From Lachnospiraceae bacterium (lineage in GTDB: Bacteria > Bacillota > Clostridia > Lachnospirales > Lachnospiraceae), in assembly GCA_021199405.1 (NCBI GenBank), contig JAJQID010000056.1:1-6719 (forward strand): a stretch of DNA of 6,719 bases, written 5' to 3'. The position numbers were made by a program, and so were the translations under genes. The notes beneath the pieces were generated by a model. That model did not search any database. It saw only the letters and a list, made by a program, of their open reading frames with translations, and was not told the DNA's origin. This document shows positions 1 to 4,384 of the stretch, piece by piece (positions within the stretch are counted from its first letter, which is position 1; each line of letters opens with the position of its first letter).

Positions 1-155
1 TTTCTCACAGAGTGGGTATCTGCCGCACAGCTGACAGGATTGTGGTCATGAAGGATGGCCGCGCCGTGGAGACGGGAACACATGAGGAACTTCTGGCAGT
101 GCAGGGAGATTACGCGAAAATCTGGCGGGAACAGGCAAAGTGGTATCAGGGGTGA
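1..155 (+). CDS. ABC transporter ATP-binding domain, C-terminal end (5' partial)
   Basis: The frame is already open at base 3 and ends at TGA 153-155, giving 50 residues. They begin with S-H-R, the H-loop (switch histidine) of an ABC ATPase. Next comes A-D-R-I-V-V-M-K-D-G-R, the usual strand after it, then E-T-G-T-H-E-E-L-L and a tail G-D-Y-A-K-I-W. This order is typical of exporters that carry membrane and ATPase domains on one chain (type IV/MsbA-like), which use ATP to export lipids, drugs or peptides at the inner membrane. Walker A, Walker B and the membrane part lie outside the window, so the substrate cannot be judged. The gene runs towards the C39-like peptidase gene at 231-1061 (convergent, 75 bp apart). 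I see no clear terminator in the gap. Confidence 0.9.
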   Translation, partial: SHRVGICRTADRIVVMKDGRAVETGTHEELLAVQGDYAKIWREQAKWYQG

Positions 156-230
156 GGGAGGATCGCTTCAGAATCTGGCAGAGGCTGTGAAGGTGGAATG
201 AGTGGAAGTGATCAGAGGAAGCTGCTGAGT

Positions 231-1061
231 TCATCCTGCATGATAGCTCAGTAGCTTTTTATAATTCTCTATAATTTCACAAAACAGAGCCAGATCCAGT
301 GCCTGTGGATTTTTTTCTTCATCGGGTCTGAAAAGCGCAAAAATCTGCTTCTGGAAAAGAAGCAGCCTGGAATGTAGATCTATTTCGCCGATCAGTTCCA
401 TCATTACAGGCAGATCCAGAGCAATAGGACGCAGCAGGGAATCCCGGATCGCCAGGATTTCAGCCAAAGAAAGCAGATTCTGGCAAAAAGCAGTCATTCG
501 CTCCTCATACAGCGTAAGGGCCTGAAGTGATTTGGAAAGCTCTGCAGGGGCAGAATCCCTGAGATTTTCGCTTTGCGGCCTGTCTTTATTATCCATCGGT
601 TTCAGATATCCGACATGACTTTCTTCGTCAACCCGCGTTGACAGGTCAGCGGTGGTCAGGGCAATTTCATCCGGCTCTTCATCGTGCTCCCTGTGCGGAT
701 TAAGAAAGTATAACGTATCGTTTTCTAACCGAGTCAGAACCATGGCATGTTTTCTCCCATTTCCGCATGAAAGTCCAATCATGCATGGGACATGCGCGGA
801 AAGAAATGTGGTCAGCGCTTCTTTCCGGACAAGGGTATCAACAAAAAGAAAGCCGTATTGACGGAGGGCGCGGTTATAGTCCTCTTTTGTCTGCAGCATC
901 GCCCCGGTCAGGAAGGTATCCGAGGCACTGTCATATCTGAAAATATACGGCAGGCCTGCGTCCATGAGAATTTGTCTGTCGGAAATGTCCAGACCGTATT
1001 TTTCAAGCATATTGGCCAGGCAGCAAAAGGAGCAGGAATTCTGAAAGGTCATATATTTCAT
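231..1061 (-). CDS. Stand-alone C39-like (BtrH-N-like) cysteine peptidase domain protein
   Basis: 276 residues. The N-terminal half looks like a papain-fold C39/BtrH-type domain. N-S-C-S-F-C-C-L-A (residues 8-16) aligns with the D-C-G-x-x-C-L-A active-site helix, making Cys10 the likely nucleophile. G-R-K-H-A-M-V (102-108) supplies His105, and Y-F-L-N-P (118-122) supplies Asn121 as third member. C39 peptidases usually have a Gln six residues before the Cys; here that position is Met4 and the nearest Gln is Gln7, so activity is uncertain. Residues about 172-276 are rich in Leu and charged residues and probably form a helical domain. No signal peptide or membrane helix is seen, so it is probably cytoplasmic. 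The start is supported by AGGGAGA seven bases before ATG, and a promoter lies about 60-95 bp upstream. C39 domains cleave peptide leaders at export, and an ABC exporter gene lies next door, but a shared role is inference. It could also be a non-peptidase member of the fold. Confidence 0.7.
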   Translation of the reverse strand: MKYMTFQNSCSFCCLANMLEKYGLDISDRQILMDAGLPYIFRYDSASDTFLTGAMLQTKEDYNRALRQYGFLFVDTLVRKEALTTFLSAHVPCMIGLSCGNGRKHAMVLTRLENDTLYFLNPHREHDEEPDEIALTTADLSTRVDEESHVGYLKPMDNKDRPQSENLRDSAPAELSKSLQALTLYEERMTAFCQNLLSLAEILAIRDSLLRPIALDLPVMMELIGEIDLHSRLLLFQKQIFALFRPDEEKNPQALDLALFCEIIENYKKLLSYHAG

Positions 1062-1126
1062 GCACGTATCTCCCTGAACTGTTTTGGAGAGGTTGCTTTG
1101 AGGCAGGTCAATGCCAGTGAGAAAGT

Positions 1127-1155
1127 CATATATGGCACTATTTACTTTTGTTCAA
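1127..1155 (-). promoter_or_regulatory. Promoter of the C39-like peptidase gene
   Basis: On the minus strand TTGAAC (1155-1150) and TATATG (1132-1127) are separated by 17 bases, close to the housekeeping sigma-A consensus. Transcription would start near 1120, leaving a leader of about 60 bases before the ATG at 1061. This is read by eye. Confidence 0.5.
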
Positions 1156-1298
1156 AGCGTTGTTAACAGGTATGTGGAACAGTTTATCATATTTGGAAGG
1201 AGAAAGACAGAGATTTCTGAATTCTTTCTTACGAATGCAATCAGAAAATACATATATATTATGTAAGATAAAATATAAAATGCGATTAAAAAATTTTG

Positions 1299-1355
1299 CG
1301 ACATTTTGGCACTTTCGTGCATATATATAGTGAAACGTCAGTGCGAAAAATGTCG
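1299..1355. repeat. Inverted repeat / potential hairpin
   Basis: CGACATTTT (1299-1307) pairs exactly with AAAATGTCG (1347-1355). After a small internal loop, GCAC (1309-1312) pairs with GTGC (1341-1344), and 1313 pairs with 1340. The result is a 14-pair stem around a 26-base AT-rich loop. There is no T-run after it on either strand, so it is not an ordinary terminator. It lies upstream of the Rpn promoter and could be a regulator site or a relic of a small mobile element. Confidence 0.5.
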
Positions 1356-1401
1356 GATAAACAGGACAGACGGTTATAATTAAAGCAAAATAATATTGTA
1401 C

Positions 1402-1430
1402 TTGAATATCCGGATAATACGTGTTAAAAT
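1402..1430 (+). promoter_or_regulatory. Promoter of the Rpn-family gene
   Basis: TTGAAT (1402-1407), a 17-base spacer and TAAAAT (1425-1430) make a good sigma-A promoter. The start point would fall near 1437, giving a leader of about 44 bases. A TATAAT at 1375-1380 could be a second -10 box, but it has only a poor -35 match. Confidence 0.55.
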
Positions 1431-1436
1431 TGGAGA

Positions 1437-1450
1437 CAGGAAAATTCCTG
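1437..1450. promoter_or_regulatory. Palindrome at the predicted Rpn transcription start
   Basis: CAGGAA-AA-TTCCTG has two exact 6-bp arms and sits just downstream of the -10 box, over the likely +1 site. The position would suit a repressor operator. No regulator gene is visible, so this rests on position and symmetry only. Confidence 0.25.
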
Positions 1451-1480
1451 ACACCGGGCGTTTCAGAAAGAGGGAAAGGA

Positions 1481-2089
1481 ATGGGTGTACAGGACACGTC
1501 TACAAAGGATTACTTAAGCGATGCGGATATTTTCGCGGATGCGGTGAATTACTATCTGTACGGCGGGGAAACGGTGGTGAAACCGACTTCATTAAGGCCG
1601 CTGGATTCTCATCTTCTTTTACATGTTTTTGAGCATGGTGACAAAGAAGAGACATACAAAGGAAGAGATAATGCGGTGGAGCGGTACCGCGATGTTGTTC
1701 GGCGGTGGACTGTCATGACGGACGATACCTGCGCATATGTGATTTTCGGGATCGAGGCGCAGACAAATATCCATTATGGAATGCCGATTCGCAGTATGCT
1801 GAATGACGCATTGCAGTACGCGGCGCAGGCAGAGGAGCTGCGGGTGCTGCACAGGAACGCGGGAGAGAAGGAAAGCTCTGCAGAATTTCTGTCAGGCATG
1901 CACAGAACGGATCGACTGTCGCCTGTGATTACCCTTTGTATCCACTTCGGGCCAGAACCTTGGGACGGAGCGCTGAGTCTGAAGGAGCTTTTTGATTTGC
2001 CGGATGACCGGCTCCTGCCATTTGTTCAGGATTACCGTGTGTTGTTGATTGAACCTTCACGGATGCAGGACGGGTGGATTTATAAATGA
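1481..2089 (+). CDS. Rpn-family PD-(D/E)XK nuclease / putative transposase, short at the C-terminus
   Basis: The ATG at 1481 is chosen because AGAGGGAAAGGA lies directly before it and M-G-x-x-D-T-x-T-K-(D/E)-Y is the usual start of this clostridial family. An in-frame GTG at 1421 would add 20 unrelated residues and lies upstream of the predicted transcription start. Family landmarks follow in order: I-F-A-D-A-V-N-Y-Y-L-Y-G-G-E (17-30), Arg-Tyr-Arg-Asp (68-71), the core G-I-E-A-Q (90-94, usually E-N-Q) with I-H-Y-G-M-P (97-102), D-A-L-Q-Y-A-A-Q (109-116), D-R-L-S-P-V-I-T-L-C-I-H-F-G (144-157) and W-D-G-A-L-S-L (161-167). Rpn proteins are DNA nucleases that promote RecA-independent recombination in E. 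coli; the role of the clostridial relatives is unknown. The protein ends at 202 residues, right after E-P-S-R-M-Q-D-G, whereas relatives continue for about another 100 residues. The nuclease core seems intact but the C-terminal part is lost, so it may be a pseudogene. Confidence 0.85.
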   Translation: MGVQDTSTKDYLSDADIFADAVNYYLYGGETVVKPTSLRPLDSHLLLHVFEHGDKEETYKGRDNAVERYRDVVRRWTVMTDDTCAYVIFGIEAQTNIHYGMPIRSMLNDALQYAAQAEELRVLHRNAGEKESSAEFLSGMHRTDRLSPVITLCIHFGPEPWDGALSLKELFDLPDDRLLPFVQDYRVLLIEPSRMQDGWIYK

Positions 2090-2099
2090 AAAGCCGGAT

Positions 2100-2408
2100 A
2101 TGATAAGTATTCAGACAAATAAGGAAGCAGGCTTAACGGGCCGACTGGTGAATGCCTTCGGAAAGAAGATAAGGCTCATGGGCTGTGAGTTTGAGATAGA
2201 TAATACAACGAAAGAAATCGCTGAAGCAATCAATATTCTTTCGTGTTCTCTTACGAAAGTGTGCAGCAAGGAGACTGCAACAGGGGAGGCGAAAAAGTAT
2301 ATCCATGATCATGGCCTTACTTATGAACAGTTTTTGCCGTATATTTCCGGGCAAAAGTCAACTATAAAAAACTGGATTGAGGAGATATTTTCTCGGGAAG
2401 CGAAATGA
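2100..2408 (+). CDS. Small unknown protein immediately upstream of TnsA
   Basis: I do not recognise this family. From ATG 2100 it has 102 residues: a short N-terminal part with G-R-L-V-N-A-F-G-K-K (14-23), a probable long helix T-T-K-E-I-A-E-A-I-N-I-L (36-47), a helix after K-E-T-A-T-G-E-A-K-K (57-66), and a C-terminal stretch S-T-I-K-N-W-I-E-E-I-F (87-97). No membrane segment, signal peptide or metal-binding cluster is seen. The ribosome site is weak. Translation could be coupled to the Rpn stop 10 bases upstream. The frame stays open back to a TTG at 2049 inside the Rpn gene, so the 5' end may have been lost at the Rpn junction. Its stop TGA (2406-2408) overlaps the TnsA ribosome site, which makes a two-gene operon likely. 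It could be a partner or regulator of TnsA; that is inference from position. Confidence 0.6.
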   Translation: MISIQTNKEAGLTGRLVNAFGKKIRLMGCEFEIDNTTKEIAEAINILSCSLTKVCSKETATGEAKKYIHDHGLTYEQFLPYISGQKSTIKNWIEEIFSREAK

Positions 2409-2414
2409 GGTGAG
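2408..2414 (+). promoter_or_regulatory. Ribosome binding site deciding the TTG start of tnsA
   Basis: AGGTGAG lies five bases before TTG 2420 and overlaps the stop of the preceding gene by one base. The in-frame ATG at 2432 has only AGGAAG one or two bases away, too close to work well. TTG 2420 is therefore preferred, and coupling to the upstream gene is likely. Confidence 0.6.
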
Positions 2415-2419
2415 ATGAT

Positions 2420-3196
2420 TTGCCAGGAAGAATGTCTACAAAACGAAGATATCAGTCAGGGCGTGGAACTGGGAAGGGACCTGATTATACACCCTGGATT
2501 AAAGCGAGGGATATTTCCAGTCTTGGAACAAAAGGGGTAATAAAAGACTGGAAAGATGGCCGTCAGCGCCACCTTCTCTCACAAAATGAAGTCCGTTTCT
2601 ATTATATTCTCAGATGGGATGACAACGTAATTGACATACGTGAGCAATTTCCCCTGGATATTGCAACGACAAAAGAAATTGCCGCGGGATTTGGGGTAAA
2701 ACATCCGGGTAACGGGCATGATCCGATGACAACGGATTTTCTGGTTGATTACATTGATGAGAAGGGAATTGTGAAGCAGAGAGCGTGTTCAGTGAAAAAC
2801 GACAGATCAGTAATTTTTGGCGATTTAAATGACCCGAAAGTAGCCAGAGCAGTTGAAATACAGAGAATTGAAATGAGCTACTGGAAGCGAAATAAAATTC
2901 CTTTTAAAATTATTTTTGGGGATGAGCTGAATAAGGCGTATGCTTCAAATATTGCGGCAGTTACCTCTTTTTATGATATCAGGACAGTCAATACCCCGCA
3001 GAGTTTTTTACTGTGGCTTCTGGCACATAAATATATCAAAGTGGATATGGAATCTGCACCGCTCGATTTCCCGGCTCTTATGGAGGAATATCTTTCATCT
3101 CCGGAGCAGATTGCTCAGCAGCTTCAGGCTATTCCTGAGAGAGCAGCACGATTGATCAAATTAAATATGGAAGATGCTTTAAACGTTATGTCCTAA
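2420..3196 (+). CDS. tnsA: TnsA-like endonuclease of Tn7-type transposons, orphan
   Basis: 258 residues, close to the 273 of Tn7 TnsA, and clearly homologous along the catalytic domain. Landmarks: G-R-G-x-G-K-G-x-D-Y-x-P-W (14-26), H-L-L-S-x-x-E (51-57), D-I-R-E-Q-F-P-L (72-79), K-H-P (94-96), T-D-F-L-V-D (105-110), S-V-K (124-126) and Y-W-K-R-N-K-I-P (154-161). By alignment the catalytic residues are Glu57, Asp106 and Lys126, matching E63, D114 and K132 of Tn7; the residue equal to Gln130 is Ser124. Residues about 170-258 match the C-terminal TnsA domain in position only. In Tn7, TnsA cuts the 5' ends of the transposon while TnsB cuts and joins the 3' ends, with TnsC controlling both. Here no tnsB or tnsC follows within 3.5 kb; a small membrane protein gene and pseudogenes follow instead. 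It is either the relic of a lost element or a TnsA recruited to another task with the small upstream protein. Confidence 0.9.
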   Translation: MPGRMSTKRRYQSGRGTGKGPDYTPWIKARDISSLGTKGVIKDWKDGRQRHLLSQNEVRFYYILRWDDNVIDIREQFPLDIATTKEIAAGFGVKHPGNGHDPMTTDFLVDYIDEKGIVKQRACSVKNDRSVIFGDLNDPKVARAVEIQRIEMSYWKRNKIPFKIIFGDELNKAYASNIAAVTSFYDIRTVNTPQSFLLWLLAHKYIKVDMESAPLDFPALMEEYLSSPEQIAQQLQAIPERAARLIKLNMEDALNVMS

Positions 3197-3243
3197 GAAC
3201 CTGAAAGCAGCGGGAGTATTAGTCTCATTATTATAAAACTGAT

Positions 3244-3272
3244 TTGAACTTTTACCGAATAATTGTTATATT
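3244..3272 (+). promoter_or_regulatory. Promoter downstream of tnsA, for the small membrane protein region
   Basis: TTGAAC (3244-3249), a 17-base spacer and TATATT (3267-3272) form a strong sigma-A-type promoter in the gap after tnsA. The transcript would begin near 3279 and cover the repeat cluster, the 17-codon ORF at 3390 and the membrane protein gene at 3516, giving that gene a long leader of about 240 bases. Confidence 0.5.
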
Positions 3273-3350
3273 AATTGGGATGTCAGGTATGAAAAAAATC
3301 TAGGTGTCTTGTGAAAATAATTAACAAAAATCCGGAGAGTACTTTAAAAA

Positions 3351-3471
3351 TACCAACTGTTGAATTGTATTTTTTGGAGAGGTATATAGATGCTGGGAAT
3401 GAGAGAATATCAGCTGCTGAAATGTAATTTTGAATTTATATAGGGCTAAATATACCAGCTGTTGAAATGCA
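3351..3471 (+). repeat. Three direct copies of a 19-bp motif, all in one reading frame
   Basis: The consensus TAYCARCTGYTGAAWTGYA occurs at 3351-3369, 3408-3426 and 3453-3471. The offsets of 57 and 45 bases are both multiples of three. In that shared frame the copies read Y-Q-L-L-N-C, Y-Q-L-L-K-C and Y-Q-L-L-K-C, and nearly all base differences over the six codons are synonymous (TAC/TAT, CAA/CAG, TTG/CTG, TGT/TGC; only AAT/AAA changes a residue). Copy 3 leads in frame into the membrane protein gene. Either they are remnants of a repeated coding segment, or they are protein-binding sites. Confidence 0.75.
3390..3443 (+). CDS. Putative 17-residue peptide (M-L-G-M-R-E-Y-Q-L-L-K-C-N-F-E-F-I)
   Basis: ATG 3390 is preceded by GGAGAGG at 3376-3382 with a seven-base gap, one of the best ribosome sites in the window. 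It ends at TAG 3441-3443. It contains the second Y-Q-L-L-K-C copy. It could be a leader peptide controlling the membrane protein gene, a true small protein, or the start of a gene cut short by a stop. The ribosome site is seen; function is unknown. Confidence 0.35.
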   Translation: MLGMREYQLLKCNFEFI

Positions 3472-3515
3472 AATATTCAAGTAAATTTGCCATAAGTCAG
3501 AAAGGAATTGATGCC

Positions 3516-3752
3516 ATGAATACGGAGCATATATCTAATCAGGATAACAAAAGTATCTCCTGCTGTTCACACATATTAATCGGTATCTTTAATATTGTTG
3601 TTTTTATATGTGGAACATTTTTGCTTACAATTAACCTTTTCTTTTCAGGCGACAATTTTAATATGTACATTACATATATTGCCCTTATCATGTTGATTGT
3701 ACCAGCACTTTACTATCTGTTTTTATTGATTAAAAGTGTGAAACGGAAATAA
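3516..3752 (+). CDS. Small two-helix membrane protein, unknown
   Basis: 78 residues from ATG 3516, chosen because AAAGGA (3501-3506) lies nine bases upstream. The frame is also open upstream through the third Y-Q-L-L-K-C motif (TTG 3462 would give 96 residues), but no ribosome site supports that. The first 17 residues are polar. Two hydrophobic stretches follow: about residues 20-45 (with G-I-F-N-I-V-V-F-I-C-G-T-F) and about 53-73 (with A-L-I-M-L-I-V-P-A-L-Y-Y-L-F-L-L-I), then a short basic tail K-S-V-K-R-K. That predicts two membrane-spanning helices with a short loop and positive residues at the cytoplasmic end. I do not recognise the family. The gene ends 38 bases before a strong terminator and has a promoter at 3244-3272, so it appears to be a complete transcription unit. 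Small size and hydrophobicity would also fit a toxin or immunity-type protein, but nothing shows this. Confidence 0.65.
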   Translation: MNTEHISNQDNKSISCCSHILIGIFNIVVFICGTFLLTINLFFSGDNFNMYITYIALIMLIVPALYYLFLLIKSVKRK

Positions 3753-3790
3753 GCTTATATGCAGACTGCACTGAACTTTTGAGATAGCAA

Positions 3791-3836
3791 TGCGGGGCGC
3801 GGTGGCCATCTTCGGCTGCCGCGTCCCGCACTTTTT
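3791..3836 (+). terminator. Strong rho-independent terminator
   Basis: Bases 3791-3807 pair with 3814-3830 as an unbroken 17-pair, mostly G/C stem (three G-T wobbles) closed by the six-base loop ATCTTC, and CTTTTTC follows. It is well placed to end the transcript of the small membrane protein gene. A second, A/T-only palindrome follows at 3841-3857 (CTCAAAAA-T-TTTTTGAG). Confidence 0.9.
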
Positions 3837-3873
3837 CCTGCTCAAAAATTTTTTGAGAAATTTTCAAAAATCC

Positions 3874-3903
3874 TGCAACCTACGGCGAAAAAAGGGTACG
3901 TTT
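3874..3903 (+). promoter_or_regulatory. ECF-sigma-type promoter left in front of a broken sigma gene
   Basis: TGCAACCT (3874-3881), a 17-base spacer and CGTTT (3899-3903) match the AAC / CGT pattern of ECF sigma promoters and not a sigma-A promoter. It lies directly before the remnant of an ECF sigma gene, as expected for an autoregulated ECF operon. Another copy of that sigma factor elsewhere in the genome would be needed to use it. Confidence 0.5.
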
Positions 3904-3910
3904 TGATAGT

Positions 3911-4135
3911 GCGGCGAAACGGTCTGCTCTTACTGTCATTTCTCTGTCGGAGTTAGAGGAAGTCATCCCCGATCATCACGGGTCAGAGATTGATGAGGAA
4001 CTGCTCGGCAAGCTGATAAGTAACTTCCTGCGGACAGAAAATGCAGATGCCAGAAATGTCTTTATCCGTAAATATTGGTTCTTTGACAGCATAGCTGAAA
4101 TTGCCGAAAATAGCCAATGCCTTAAATTACCTTGA
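3911..4135 (+). pseudogene. ECF-type RNA polymerase sigma factor fragment
   Basis: The frame reads E-L-E-E-V-I-P-D-H-H-G-S-E-I-D-E-E-L-L-G (about 3950-4009), then L-I-S-N-F-L-R-T-E-N-A-D-A-R-N-V-F-I-R-K-Y-W-F-F-D-S-I-A-E-I-A-E split over about 4013-4110. I-R-K-Y-W-F-F-D-S-I-A-E-I-A is the start of sigma region 4 in a clostridial ECF family that directs RNA polymerase to its own operon. There is no in-frame start codon or ribosome site, region 2 (core and -10 binding) is missing, and the recognition helix of region 4 is missing. After about 4112 the frame runs out of homology and stops at 4133-4135. This is a dead remnant with deletions at both ends. Confidence 0.75.
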
Positions 4136-4304
4136 TGATGATCTGATTTCTGACGCAAATGAATACAGACCGAAAAAGCGTCATTTCTTTCAATGGACGA
4201 AATGGAAAACCATTGCGGCTTGCCTTGCGCTGATTGCCGTTGTTGCAGGGATTATCCCCCTTTTCAACCAGCCGAGCGTCCCCCTATTGAGCACACCGAA
4301 ATGA
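4101..4304 (+). pseudogene. Anti-sigma-like membrane protein fragment
   Basis: In the frame after the sigma remnant, N-A-L-N-Y-L-D-D-D-L-I-S-D-A (about 4116-4157) and Y-R-P-K-K-R precede a hydrophobic segment T-I-A-A-C-L-A-L-I-A-V-V-A-G-I-I (about 4212-4259). This resembles the start of the membrane protein normally encoded just after this type of ECF sigma gene and presumed to hold it inactive. The only start in frame is a TTG inside the sigma fragment with no ribosome site, and the protein stops soon after the membrane helix, so the outer domain is gone. A deletion near 4110-4116 seems to have joined the two genes. The family assignment is from memory of the pattern. Confidence 0.55.
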
Positions 4305-4318
4305 TTCCTTCATAATAA

Positions 4319-4363
4319 TTTTACTCAGACTTCCTGTTTTTGCCATGAGAAGTTTGAGTAAAA
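4319..4363. repeat. 15-bp inverted repeat
   Basis: TTTTACTCAGACTTC (4319-4333) and GAAGTTTGAGTAAAA (4349-4363) are reverse complements except for one position that would be a G-U pair in RNA. The spacer is 15 bases. The A/T ends face outwards and there is no T-run after the stem, so it is not a typical terminator. It lies between the sigma cassette remnant and the frameshifted membrane-anchored gene. Confidence 0.65.
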
Positions 4364-4384
4364 ATACGAATGTCTGAGGGGAAT

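Larger units (their letters stand above)
1062..1480. other. Divergent intergenic region, no credible gene
   Basis: This 419-bp gap separates the divergent C39-like and Rpn genes. It is AT-rich, above all at 1230-1330. It holds one promoter per strand, an inverted repeat (1299-1355) and a short palindrome (1437-1450). Open frames here (1148-1330 plus, 1138-1497 minus) have no ribosome site, no recognisable family and a composition like non-coding DNA. Confidence 0.6.

Noticed and set aside
1058..1129. 23-codon minus-strand ORF whose TGA overlaps the peptidase start codon
   Set aside because: Its ATG lies within the predicted -10 box and it has no ribosome site. The good AGGGAGA site serves the peptidase gene itself.
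1148..1330. 60-residue plus-strand open frame starting with TTG
   Set aside because: No ribosome site before the TTG, no recognisable family, and it overlaps the peptidase promoter and the inverted repeat.
1138..1497. 119-residue minus-strand open frame in the divergent intergenic region
   Set aside because: It overlaps the start of the Rpn gene and its promoter in antisense, has no family resemblance, and its AT-rich segments translate to a low-complexity mix of Tyr, Phe, Ile and Asn.
3351..3471. The repeat cluster as a Tn7-type left end with TnsB sites
   Set aside because: Not adopted as the call: no terminal TGT/ACA end or inverted partner was found, and the same-frame synonymous pattern fits coding remnants better. 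It remains an open alternative.
4319..4363. Inverted repeat as a rho-independent terminator
   Set aside because: Arms are A/T-rich, the loop is 15 bases, and no T-run follows the stem on either strand.
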